From: a virus
Direction: 5' to 3' (one strand)
Length of the DNA stretch: 32,307 nt
IMG/VR virus record: IMGVR_UViG_3300042507_001439
Span: 1 to 32,307 of that record
Positions 5,980 through 12,236 of this stretch are shown piece after piece. The position numbers and the translations under genes are program-made. The notes under the pieces were generated by a model, which saw only the letters and a program-made list of their open reading frames with translations, was not told where the DNA came from and searched no databases. How positions within the stretch are numbered: position 1 is the first letter of the stretch; every line of letters begins with the position of its first letter.

Positions 5980-6252
5980 TTAGAACGGTGCGTCTGCTTT
6001 TTTGATTTGAGCATTGTTGATGTGAATCGCAGCAATTTGCTTTGGCTTGTTATCGCGCCCAGTAAATTCTTCCAATTTCACCGACAAATCGCCCGTGACT
6101 TCAACAATGTCACCTTCACGGACTGAATCTTTTGTCCATACGGTTACCCATACGTTGTAATCTTCTCCATCTTTAGTTTTTCTTTTTTCTACGCCTTTGA
6201 ATCCGTATCCCTGAATCAATCGAGAAACTTCTAATTCGGCTTTGATTTTCAT
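5980..6252 (-). CDS. SSB-like OB-fold protein, 90 residues
   Basis: The protein has five probable strands with an OB-fold rhythm: IKAELEVSRLIQGYGFKG, DYNVWVTVWTKDSV, GDIVEVTGDLSVKLEEFTG, KQIAAIHINNAQIKK. The phrase EGDIVEVTGDLSVK resembles the fourth strand of SSB proteins (G-xV-V-G-L). It is shorter than a normal SSB and lacks a C-terminal tail. It may bind single-stranded DNA with RusA and the replication protein next to it, separately from the true ssb at 4257-4628. A general OB-fold role is likely; exact function is open. The AAAGGCAACAAA leader supports the start. Confidence 0.62.
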   Translation of the reverse strand: MKIKAELEVSRLIQGYGFKGVEKRKTKDGEDYNVWVTVWTKDSVREGDIVEVTGDLSVKLEEFTGRDNKPKQIAAIHINNAQIKKADAPF

Positions 6253-6497
6253 TTTGTTGCCTTTCTATGTTCTGGGAGAACACAGTCCGAATGACCGCAA
6301 ATAGCGATTCCTTCGATGACTGGTTTTCCATTTTCTGTTATCGGGGTTACCAAATCTTCGGCATAATTTCCCTGCCAAATCAAGCAATCCCCAATCCTTG
6401 TTTGTTTGCGTGTCCGACAATCCGCGCAAACGTCTGGTGTTTTGCGCGTGGTATTGATTTCCCACACTATTCCACATCTCGGACATTGTTTTTCCAT
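6249..6497 (-). CDS. Zinc-binding protein with degenerate HNH-like end
   Basis: Product of 82 residues. It opens with CPRC (residue 5) and CADC (about 24), a zinc ribbon. Later, CLIWQG is followed by AICGHSDCVLPEHRK, which resembles the C-terminal half of HNH_3 nucleases (W-W-G then C-N--C-NPEH). The first catalytic histidine of a true HNH is not obvious, so it may bind DNA without cutting. The ATG lies just after AAGGA, closer than usual, and four bases after the replication gene ends. Confidence 0.6.
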   Translation of the reverse strand: MEKQCPRCGIVWEINTTRKTPDVCADCRTRKQTRIGDCLIWQGNYAEDLVTPITENGKPVIEGIAICGHSDCVLPEHRKATK

Positions 6498-6501
6498 TTC
6501 C

Positions 6502-7275
6502 TTAGCTTATACAAATTGGGCATAATGCAAGGTTTTTGCCGTGTTGGCATTTAGGCGCGGGCGCGGCTTTTTCTTCCAATGCACGCATTTCAGCCAAATA
6601 CGCATCAGTTCGGGCTTTTTCTTTTACCCTGCGTTCTTCGTTTGCTGCCTTGATTTCAGGCAAATTAGCCACATTTAGCCAAGAATCGGCATTTAGCCAA
6701 GAAGCGGGGTATTTTGTGAATTCGGGCTTACGTGTCGGGTCATTTATGTAACCCTGAAGCCCTGCCATTATGTCTTCAAATGATGCTCGTTTGAGGGCTG
6801 ATTTGAAAGCTTTTGATGCTTTGCCTTTGTCTAACTTGCGTGGGTATGCGTTCCAAAACTCATCAAACAAACTCGCTTCTTTATTATGGTTTTCTTTCTT
6901 AATAGTGTTCTTATATAGCGGATTTTCCGTCATCGGTTTATCCGTTGTCGGAAAACCCGACGGCGGTGAAATCGTTGAAAAATCAGGGTCTTGCGTAATC
7001 CAAACGACTTCTTGAAATTTGCCGTTAGACACGGGTTGCTCACGGCGTAGATAACCCAATGATTCCAATTCATTGATTGCCGTTCGAATGGCATCTCGAC
7101 CTTCAATATTCATTTGGGCAATGCTGTAGATGTTCAATTGCCACCCTTCAATGTGACTCAATAACATCGCCAAAATGCCTCTAGCTTTGAATGTAAGGCG
7201 GCTGTCACGCACCCAAGCGTTAGGTATTTGAGTGAATTGGTCATCAAATGAATGATGCCCTCTAATCAATGGCAT
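6502..7275 (-). CDS. Replication initiation or organiser protein (winged helix)
   Basis: Product of 257 residues. Residues about 5-90 (NAWVRDSRLTFKARGILAML, SIAQMNIEGRDAIRTAINEL, ESLGYLRREQ) form a winged-helix domain like that of phage replication initiators of the RepA/DnaD-organiser type. A second helical domain follows a linker: DEFWNAYPRKLDKGKASKAF, KYPASWLNADSW, a pattern found in phage replisome organisers and helicase loaders. The C terminus has CQHGKNLALCPIC, a small zinc knuckle. No helicase, primase or polymerase is encoded in the window, so this protein probably brings in host replication machinery. Its own gene could contain the origin, but I see no clear iteron array. Confidence 0.75.
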   Translation of the reverse strand: MPLIRGHHSFDDQFTQIPNAWVRDSRLTFKARGILAMLLSHIEGWQLNIYSIAQMNIEGRDAIRTAINELESLGYLRREQPVSNGKFQEVVWITQDPDFSTISPPSGFPTTDKPMTENPLYKNTIKKENHNKEASLFDEFWNAYPRKLDKGKASKAFKSALKRASFEDIMAGLQGYINDPTRKPEFTKYPASWLNADSWLNVANLPEIKAANEERRVKEKARTDAYLAEMRALEEKAAPAPKCQHGKNLALCPICIS

Positions 7276-7690
7276 TTTTCTCCCCTTTGTATAAATTGAT
7301 TTTGCCTAAAATGTGTTTGATTGGGATAATGCGCCCAATTGACGCGTTAGATTCTTGATTCGAAATGGGTTGCCGAACTTCGGGCGGGTCTGTATCTCGA
7401 ATTAGCTCTTTCAATGCGTTTGTTTCAATGCAAATGAAACCCCTTCCCGTTGGCGATGCGAAAACCCAATAATCCGCTTCTGTGGTATTTATACCAGACG
7501 GCTTTTTATCTATCGCACCAGCAAGCCGATATTGCCACGTTTCAACATAAACATTTCCCGTTTCCCAAACGCGATAATCCGTTTTGACTTCGATGCGACT
7601 GCCTTCAAGGGATTGTAGAAACGAACCCGTGAGCTTTTCACCTACTTGCCCGCGAGAAAAATCCAAATCAAACGCTGGTTCATACGTCAT
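7262..7690 (-). CDS. PD-(D/E)XK nuclease-like protein
   Basis: Product of 142 residues. GEKLTGSFLQSLEGSRIEVKTDYRV contains an E near residue 18 and the E-x-K pair (EVK near 33-35) expected for a PD-(D/E)XK nuclease core, followed by beta strands NVYVETWQ and ADYWVFASPTGRGF, similar to resolvase-like and VRR-type enzymes. The protein would cut or bind DNA together with the recombination genes around it. The catalytic aspartate before the E-x-K is not certain. Its 3' end overlaps the replication gene by 14 bases. Confidence 0.55.
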   Translation of the reverse strand: MTYEPAFDLDFSRGQVGEKLTGSFLQSLEGSRIEVKTDYRVWETGNVYVETWQYRLAGAIDKKPSGINTTEADYWVFASPTGRGFICIETNALKELIRDTDPPEVRQPISNQESNASIGRIIPIKHILGKINLYKGEKNAID

Positions 7691-7896
7691 CCGTGTAACC
7701 TCACGCGTTCAAATGCTTCACGTGCTTTTTTATCTCTTGCACCGCCAGCCCATCGCCCAGCGTTGTAATACAGCGATTTCAAATTTTCCAATTGTTGAAT
7801 TCGTTGCTTGCGTATTTCTTTTTCTTGTTGTGATTCAGCGCGTTCTACGTCAATTGCACGTTCGCGCATTTTGTATGCCAATGTTTCAATGTCCAT
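7687..7896 (-). CDS. Hypothetical charged helical protein, 69 residues
   Basis: Not recognised. The start at 7896 (MDIETLAYKMRER) follows AAAAAGGGGCAACGA; the longer reading to 7914 begins inside that ribosome site. The product is almost entirely charged helix (QQEKEIRKQRIQQLENLKS) with a C-terminal basic end (EAFERVRLHG), probably a coiled coil or a protein-binding helix. Its end overlaps the nuclease-like gene by four bases. Confidence 0.6.
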   Translation of the reverse strand: MDIETLAYKMRERAIDVERAESQQEKEIRKQRIQQLENLKSLYYNAGRWAGGARDKKAREAFERVRLHG

Positions 7897-7918
7897 TCGT
7901 TGCCCCTTTTTCATTTTG

Positions 7919-8245
7919 TCATTCTATGATTTTTTGTCCGTCTTGTGTCAATCTAACCCAAGTGCTAATCTGCGTGTCCCAATAAGGTTTAGAAAAATCG
8001 TCATACGAATTCAATTTCCAACCTTTTTGTTTTGCATCATTAGCAATCGCAGAATTAGATTCCATAGCAAAATTCAAATAGCCACATACACGCAACAAAT
8101 TATCAAATCGGTCTAATGAGCGTTTTGGCGTGCCACCCATTCCACGATTTTTCCTGTGATGCGTTTGCAATGTATCCGTATCGCCACAATGCGGGCAATA
8201 AGTATGCGTTGCAATTGCTAATTTGATTGCTTGGTTTGGTGTCAT
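7919..8245 (-). CDS. HNH-type endonuclease
   Basis: Product of 108 residues. The sequence CPHCGDTDTLQTHHRKNRGMGG followed by LDRFDNLLRVCGYLN has the zinc pair CPHC, the HH of the first beta-hairpin and the N of the HNH core. It matches the small phage HNH family that has HHR--RGMGG. The final metal histidine expected after the asparagine is not clear, so activity is uncertain. It could be a homing-type or DNA-processing nuclease. It lies in the recombination block and overlaps its upstream neighbour by four bases. Confidence 0.7.
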   Translation of the reverse strand: MTPNQAIKLAIATHTYCPHCGDTDTLQTHHRKNRGMGGTPKRSLDRFDNLLRVCGYLNFAMESNSAIANDAKQKGWKLNSYDDFSKPYWDTQISTWVRLTQDGQKIIE

Positions 8246-8565
8246 AAACGGCTTTCTTGATTCATCAATTTAGCTTGTGTTGCTAACACCATTGATGCTG
8301 TTTCGATTGATTTGATTTTTTGTTTTATTCTTGACAATTCAGCACGTCTAAGGTCGCGTTGCAAACGTGCATCAGCAGATTCTAATTTTGCTAATGCCGT
8401 TCGGTCTGCAACTGTGCCATTTGAGCGAATAAACGCTTTAGATTCAGCTGTGTCTAATTCGTATTCAGCTTCCGCTAAAGCGCGTTCGGCTTCGTATAAA
8501 GCGTTAGCACCCTTATTGTTTTCCTGTATCAGTTCCGCTAGTTGTTTCTGTATCTCCTGAATCAT
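8242..8565 (-). CDS. Coiled-coil hypothetical protein, 107 residues
   Basis: The protein is nearly all alpha-helix with heptad-like spacing (IQKQLAELIQEN, ALYEAERALAEAEYELD, LRRAELSRIKQKIKSIE). Similar helical proteins are common in the recombination and replication region of actinophages but their role is unknown. There are no cysteines or membrane segments. It overlaps the HNH gene downstream by four bases and the gene upstream by about 50 bases. Confidence 0.6.
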   Translation of the reverse strand: MIQEIQKQLAELIQENNKGANALYEAERALAEAEYELDTAESKAFIRSNGTVADRTALAKLESADARLQRDLRRAELSRIKQKIKSIETASMVLATQAKLMNQESRL

Positions 8566-8698
8566 CTAGCACCGCCAATAACAAATAAATAAGTTCTTGA
8601 TTCCAAAATCGCGCTTCAACATTGTTACCCTTCAATCGAGCCATCAGAAACGCTTCTTCCAGTTCCTGAAGCTTGGCTCTTTGCAAAGTGGTCAGCAT
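8513..8698 (-). CDS. Hypothetical protein, 61 residues
   Basis: Not recognised. An N-terminal helix (TTLQRAKLQELEEAFLMARL) leads to a hydrophobic helix (ELIYLLLAVLDDS) and a threonine- and serine-rich acidic tail. The gene overlaps the end of the annealing-protein gene by 74 bases and the next gene by about 50 bases, which is unusually large; an internal ATG at 8644 would shorten the first overlap, and neither start has a strong ribosome site. Existence is likely but not certain. Confidence 0.45.
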   Translation of the reverse strand: MLTTLQRAKLQELEEAFLMARLKGNNVEARFWNQELIYLLLAVLDDSGDTETTSGTDTGKQ

Positions 8699-9140
8699 AT
8701 TGTTTTAGCCTATCTAGCACTTCTTTTGGTGCATTGTTTGCTCTCGCTTGTGTGTAAAGTTCGCGCAATTGTTCAATTGATGAAACATTACCAGCTTGTT
8801 CCAACCATTCTTGCGCGGCTACCTTTGTCATTTCTTCGCGTGATGCTCGTTTTGACCCGCTGTAGATGTAATTGGCAAGGCATCGCCCAATGCTGGACGT
8901 TTCGCATCGTTCCAAAGCAAACGGGTCTGTATTGCGTTCAGACGCCCAACCAGTTGTTTTTGGTAAATTGTTTTTTTGGTCTTCGGCGTTCAAATACATA
9001 CGTGTTTCAATCACCCACAATTCAGTATCAATTGTGTGATTGATTGTGACGATTCGAGCGTCTTGGCTGTTTTCCGCAGCCCAAAATACCTTCAATCGTT
9101 CTTCAACTGTTGCGTATTGTGACAAATCAAATTTTGCCAT
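8625..9140 (-). CDS. Erf-like single-strand annealing protein
   Basis: Product of 171 residues. The central segment ALERCETSSIGRCLAN, near residues 75-90, matches the E-T--IGRALA pattern of the Erf/Sak group of phage annealing proteins, preceded by strands IVTINHTIDTELWVIETRMY. The C-terminal part (EQLRELYTQARAN, VLDRLKQYADHF) is a helical tail common in actinophage versions. These proteins pair complementary strands made by a 5' exonuclease, here the YqaJ-type nuclease encoded 12 bases upstream. An AAAGGAAAACAA ribosome site precedes the ATG. Confidence 0.72.
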   Translation of the reverse strand: MAKFDLSQYATVEERLKVFWAAENSQDARIVTINHTIDTELWVIETRMYLNAEDQKNNLPKTTGWASERNTDPFALERCETSSIGRCLANYIYSGSKRASREEMTKVAAQEWLEQAGNVSSIEQLRELYTQARANNAPKEVLDRLKQYADHFAKSQASGTGRSVSDGSIEG

Positions 9141-9152
9141 TTGTTTTCCTTT

Positions 9153-10040
9153 CTATTTTTTCTTGTGTACCACTAAATAAGGCATTCCATCGCGTTTGGC
9201 TTGACGTGAAACAATTTTGTATCGTTTCCCTTCAACTTCCATATACGCTGCTTTGGCTTTGCCCATTGCATCCATAACTTGTAATTTTATGTAACGCAAT
9301 TCTTCTGCCGCTTGGTCATACTTTTCTTGTGCTGTAACCAAAAAATGAAGATTGTCAATTTCAACCTCATCATCATTGATTAGCGGGTGTTCTTTTCTAA
9401 CGGCTTCGTATGTTGCTTCTGAACCATCCCACGCGGGCTTTTGGTCAGCGATTAGGCATTGATAAAACTGAGTTGCTTTTTGACGTTGCACCTCAATTTC
9501 AAATTCATCGCGGTCAATCCAAATGTCATACCAAGTCATTCCAGCAACCGCAACCAAAACGGCGCGATTCAATCCCAAAATGTCAAGGTAATGCTGAATT
9601 TGTGCAACGTATCCAGCGGGTGCTGTTTCCCAAGTTTGGCGTCCCGTTTTGACCTCAATCAAAATCAATTCGCCCGTTTCTTTGTGTCGCGCTAAAGCAT
9701 CTGGGTTAGCGTGTCGAAACGGCAACATTCCGCATTGATAAGTGCCAGTTGTAAAGACTTCGTATTCAGGATGTTCTTCTTGCCACAATTTCAAAATTGG
9801 TTCTTCAAATGCTTTTCCAAATCGCATTGCCCAATTTTCTTCTATAACGGCAGGAATTTTGCCCGTTTTCTTAGCCCAAAGTGAATAAGCGGATTCGAAC
9901 GGATTCAATCCGCAAATAGAGGAAATGTCCGAGCCACCGATAGAGTTTTGGCGATGTTTGTGCCATTCGTCTGACCCCGGTTCGAACACGCCCAATAGTT
10001 TCGCGTTGTTCATCGTTTCTGGTGCGTGTATTTTCAACAT
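9153..10040 (-). CDS. YqaJ-type alkaline exonuclease (recombination nuclease)
   Basis: Product of about 295 residues. The order of motifs is that of lambda-exonuclease/YqaJ nucleases: W--HR---IGGSDI, then FGKAFEEPIL, HANPDAL (catalytic D), and ELILIEVKTG (E-x-K), followed by YVAQIQHYLDIL. It degrades one strand from double-strand ends to give tails for the annealing protein downstream. The start is uncertain: ATG at 10040 or 10013, or TTG at 10076; none has a clear ribosome site, so a leaderless message is possible. It is the first gene of the leftward DNA-metabolism block and diverges from the whiB-like gene. Confidence 0.87.
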   Translation of the reverse strand: MLKIHAPETMNNAKLLGVFEPGSDEWHKHRQNSIGGSDISSICGLNPFESAYSLWAKKTGKIPAVIEENWAMRFGKAFEEPILKLWQEEHPEYEVFTTGTYQCGMLPFRHANPDALARHKETGELILIEVKTGRQTWETAPAGYVAQIQHYLDILGLNRAVLVAVAGMTWYDIWIDRDEFEIEVQRQKATQFYQCLIADQKPAWDGSEATYEAVRKEHPLINDDEVEIDNLHFLVTAQEKYDQAAEELRYIKLQVMDAMGKAKAAYMEVEGKRYKIVSRQAKRDGMPYLVVHKKK

Positions 10041-10086
10041 ACCGCTATTCTGAGACAGCCCTACGACATTTTGCAAGGAGGCTCAG

Positions 10087-10338
10087 ATGGCGCGTTTTGA
10101 CGAAAAACATTACAAACTATTAAGAGCAATCCACGCAAATGGGGGTAGCCCGTGCGAATCAATGCCTGAATTATTTTTCCCTGAAGACATTTCAGACCCT
10201 ACGCGAAAAAAGTTAGCTACTATTTTGGCTAAAAAAATCTGCAACACGTGTCCAATCAAAATGGAATGTTTTAGATATGCCGTTGAATCTGGACAAAAAT
10301 ATGGCATCTGGGGCGGAACGTCACCTAACGAACGCTAA
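10087..10338 (+). CDS. whiB: WhiB-like Fe-S transcription regulator
   Basis: Product of 83 residues. Four cysteines (C near residue 23 in GGSPCES, then CNTCPIKMEC at about 56-65) fit the WhiB pattern C-xn-C-x2-C-x5-C that binds a 4Fe-4S cluster, followed by the GIWGG turn near 77-81. WhiB proteins exist only in actinobacteria and their phages, and bind sigma factor A to alter promoter use. This is the only gene on the plus strand and it stands alone between the two leftward blocks. It has a strong AAGGAGG ribosome site. The basic tail after GIWGG is short, as in other phage versions. Phage TM4 WhiB is known to repress host whiB2; whether this one acts similarly is inference. Confidence 0.93.
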   Translation: MARFDEKHYKLLRAIHANGGSPCESMPELFFPEDISDPTRKKLATILAKKICNTCPIKMECFRYAVESGQKYGIWGGTSPNER

Positions 10339-10341
10339 ATG

Positions 10342-10376
10342 AAAAACCCCCTGTGATAGTGAGGAACCACAGGGGG
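10342..10376 (-). terminator. Strong terminator of the structural and lysis operon
   Basis: CCCCCTGTG (10347-10355) pairs perfectly with CACAGGGGG (10368-10376) around a 12-base loop. On the minus strand the stem is followed by TTTTTCATTT, so it ends leftward transcription after the holin gene. It also lies just past the whiB-like stop codon and may block convergent messages, though the plus side lacks a T run. Confidence 0.88.
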
Positions 10377-10412
10377 CTATGTTCAAGGGGACAAATGAAC
10401 AATCACATACTA

Positions 10413-10598
10413 CTACTTTTTGAACGCCACGCTAGTCAAAATGCTCAAAAATCCTGCACCCAATGAAACAGACGCCAAACTAGCCCAATCAATCATAAAT
10501 AGCCCAATTGAGCCAGACCCTATAAATGCCAATGCTGCTTGAGCTATTGTTTTGATAGCTCGCTCGCCCGCGTATGACCAAAATTCCAAACTAAACAT
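10413..10598 (-). CDS. r1t-type holin
   Basis: Product of 61 to 63 residues beginning FSLEFWSYAGERAIKTIAQA. This F-x-AERAIKT-AQ opening, then two membrane segments (ALAFIGSGSIGLFMI and LASVSLGAGFLSILTSVAF), is typical of the r1t holin family of actinophages, ending SVAFKK with a basic tail. Holins form membrane lesions that let the endolysin reach the wall. Two starts three codons apart are possible (10598 or 10604); AGGA is better spaced for 10598. It is the last gene of the late operon and overlaps the preceding membrane-protein gene. Confidence 0.83.
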   Translation of the reverse strand: MFSLEFWSYAGERAIKTIAQAALAFIGSGSIGLFMIDWASLASVSLGAGFLSILTSVAFKK

Positions 10599-10809
10599 CT
10601 TCATCCTGCTTTCTGATTTTTACATCTTCGTAAGTAGCAAAAGCAGTATAAGCGGTCAGAATGATAGAAATCAGCGCAACGCCACCAATAATCAATTCAC
10701 GGCTAACGGAACTGTCTGCTGCGTATGTGGCTGCGCCAAACATAATCATCAATGAAGCAAGGAAAAAAGACAAATAAATTAGCCTACGTCTATGTTTCCA
10801 ACTAGGCAT
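10591..10809 (-). CDS. Small two-segment membrane protein of the lysis cassette
   Basis: Product of 72 residues: a basic start (MPSWKHRRRL), a membrane helix (IYLSFFLASLMIMFGAATYA), a short linker, a second helix (LIIGGVALISIILTAYTAFA) and a charged tail (KIRKQDEDV). Phage lysis cassettes often carry such a second holin-like or antiholin-like protein. It overlaps the endolysin gene upstream by eight bases and the r1t holin downstream. The role in lysis is inferred from position only. Confidence 0.65.
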   Translation of the reverse strand: MPSWKHRRRLIYLSFFLASLMIMFGAATYAADSSVSRELIIGGVALISIILTAYTAFATYEDVKIRKQDEDV

Positions 10810-11221
10810 TTTGTTTGTTCATCCACGCAATTGGGTCTACTGGAATTTTGCCACGAACTTCCCAATGTAGATGTTTGCCAGTAGATGCGCCTGAATTGCC
10901 CATAATGCCCAATTGGTCTTTTTGCTTTACACGCTGACCTTTTTTCACTTCAATGCTGTTTTCTAGCAAATGAGCAAAAATGTGCGTAGCACCAGAAACA
11001 CCACGCATTTTGACGAACCATCCGTATCCGCCACCAACCGCAGTTGATTTGCGTGCTTCAATAATCAATCCATTTTCGGGCGCAATGATTGGGCTAACAA
11101 GCGGTTTTGTTATCAAATCAACGCCTGTGTGCAAACGTTTTTTTCCTGTAATTGGGTGAGTTCGCCATCCAAACGGAGAAGAAATTTTGTATTTGTGTGC
11201 TGTCGGGGCTACGATTTTCAT
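10802..11221 (-). CDS. M23-family peptidase endolysin
   Basis: Product of 139 residues, a single LytM/M23 domain. It shows SSPFGWRTHPITG, HTGVDL (zinc ligands H and D), VSGATHIFAHL, and GKHLHWEV (HxH, ligand and catalytic His), the full M23 metallopeptidase set. Such enzymes cut peptide bonds in peptidoglycan cross-bridges. No signal peptide or wall-binding domain is seen, so a holin is needed for release. A stand-alone M23 domain as the only visible lysin is less common than amidase or lysozyme types. The ATG at 11221 overlaps the upstream stop as ATGA, with GGAG nine bases before; the longer reading uses a GTG inside that site. Confidence 0.88.
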   Translation of the reverse strand: MKIVAPTAHKYKISSPFGWRTHPITGKKRLHTGVDLITKPLVSPIIAPENGLIIEARKSTAVGGGYGWFVKMRGVSGATHIFAHLLENSIEVKKGQRVKQKDQLGIMGNSGASTGKHLHWEVRGKIPVDPIAWMNKQNA

Positions 11222-11460
11222 CTTAATAAACTCCACATTGCAGCAATGAAACCAGTCAATCCAGCACCCAAAGCCGAAAACGCAAGCTTTTCAATCCATT
11301 CAAACCTTGCAAGCTTTTGCTCAACGCTATTCATTCGCTGTGGCAAATCTTTCAGGTTTTTTATGTCTGCGACAAGCTCAATTTGAACTGATTGAAGTTC
11401 TAAAAGCTTTTCGTAAATGTCTTTTTGAGTAATACGGACAGATTGTGTTTCGTCTGCCAT
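11218..11460 (-). CDS. XhlA-like membrane protein of the lysis cassette
   Basis: Product of 80 residues. A soluble N-terminal helical and coiled-coil part (IYEKLLELQSVQIELVADIK, MNSVEQKLARFEWIEK) ends in one C-terminal membrane helix (LAFSALGAGLTGFIAAMWSLL). This is the layout of XhlA/hemolysin-type and other small phage lysis proteins. It directly precedes the endolysin gene with a four-base ATGA overlap, so the pair is probably translated together. It may help the holin or anchor the lysin complex at the membrane. Confidence 0.68.
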   Translation of the reverse strand: MADETQSVRITQKDIYEKLLELQSVQIELVADIKNLKDLPQRMNSVEQKLARFEWIEKLAFSALGAGLTGFIAAMWSLLR

Positions 11461-11462
11461 TG

Positions 11463-11702
11463 TTATCCGATGATTGCTTTTGCTTCGTCTTCTGTAAGAC
11501 CAAGTGCTTCTAATTTTGCAATTGCAGACGCTTTGGCAGCAATTTTTGTTTGTTCGGCGGCTTCACGTTCTGCCTGTTCCTGAGCAGCCTGAGCAGCATC
11601 AGCTTCACGCTGAGCGATTTCCTCAGCGGTTAGGGGAACGATAGATTCCCTTTCGCCCTCTGGCTTTGAAAGGTCTACGATAATTTTCACTGGGGTTTCC
11701 AT
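11463..11702 (-). CDS. Small coiled-coil virion-associated protein, 79 residues
   Basis: The N-terminal third is beta-like (PVKIIVDLSKPEG). An alanine- and glutamate-rich helix follows (READAAQAAQEQAEREAAEQ), then KLEALGLTEDEAKAIIG, an end seen in many short phage proteins encoded after tail-fibre genes. It may be a small tail-fibre accessory or chaperone. I cannot assign a named family; the call rests on position between the tail and lysis genes and on the helix pattern. Confidence 0.55.
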   Translation of the reverse strand: METPVKIIVDLSKPEGERESIVPLTAEEIAQREADAAQAAQEQAEREAAEQTKIAAKASAIAKLEALGLTEDEAKAIIG

Positions 11703-11715
11703 TGTTCTATCCTAT

Positions 11716-12234
11716 CTAAGAGATGATGTAAAGGCTTGCGGTTGAGTTTTCGACTAAATTTAGAGAACTATCGCTAATAGTCAGCGAGGTAATGACATTG
11801 GTGTTATTCCATCGCCCTGCTGTAATTTGTTGCCAAATAGTATCGGCAGTAGAGGAATTATTTTCCACGACAGTATCTATTGAAATAGACTTAGCCGCAC
11901 TTGTGGCGTAATTGCTTATGTAAATTAGATTGTTAGAAAATGTGCTTGCTGTCGTAGATACGCCGTTTATTGGGAAAACGATTCTGTCCTGATTTGTCTC
12001 GTTATCAGAACCAGCCGTAGCTCCATTTCCATACAGGTTTCTTTGCGAGTAGTTGGTTCCACTTACTTCGCCGTTTATGTGCAACCTGACATTTCTTACG
12101 CTTCCGCTACCGGTTGGTAATCTGCCGCTAACCAAAACCAGAAGGTCCTTTCCTGTGCCAGCAATTCCAGTAAAACTTATTGAAGCAGCACCGCCCGAAC
12201 CGACTGTTACTGTGCTTACAAGTGTCATAGCCAT
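11716..12234 (-). CDS. Tail-tip protein, third copy of a tandem paralogue family
   Basis: Product of 172 residues, rich in Ser, Thr, Asn and Gly, all beta by appearance. It aligns with the two genes upstream: SISFTGIAGTGKDLLVLVSG, VSGTNYSQRNLYGNG, and NTNVITSLTISD near the C terminus match the same blocks in the other copies. It is the most diverged, and ends SLYIIS where the others end with IYGI or LYGIV. The position after the minor tail proteins suggests a receptor-binding or adhesion role on the tail tip, which remains inference. Confidence 0.62.
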   Translation of the reverse strand: MAMTLVSTVTVGSGGAASISFTGIAGTGKDLLVLVSGRLPTGSGSVRNVRLHINGEVSGTNYSQRNLYGNGATAGSDNETNQDRIVFPINGVSTTASTFSNNLIYISNYATSAAKSISIDTVVENNSSTADTIWQQITAGRWNNTNVITSLTISDSSLNLVENSTASLYIIS

Positions 12235-12236
12235 GA

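Noticed and set aside
6502-7275. Origin iterons inside the replication gene
   Set aside because: Repeats such as the doubled TTTAGCCAAGAA near 6676-6703 are only two copies and arise from repeated protein sequence (SWLNADSWLN); not enough for an iteron array.
10041-10086. Divergent promoters between the exonuclease and the whiB-like gene
   Set aside because: TATTCT on the plus strand is a fair -10 but no matching -35 was found, and the space is too short to defend a definite call on either strand.
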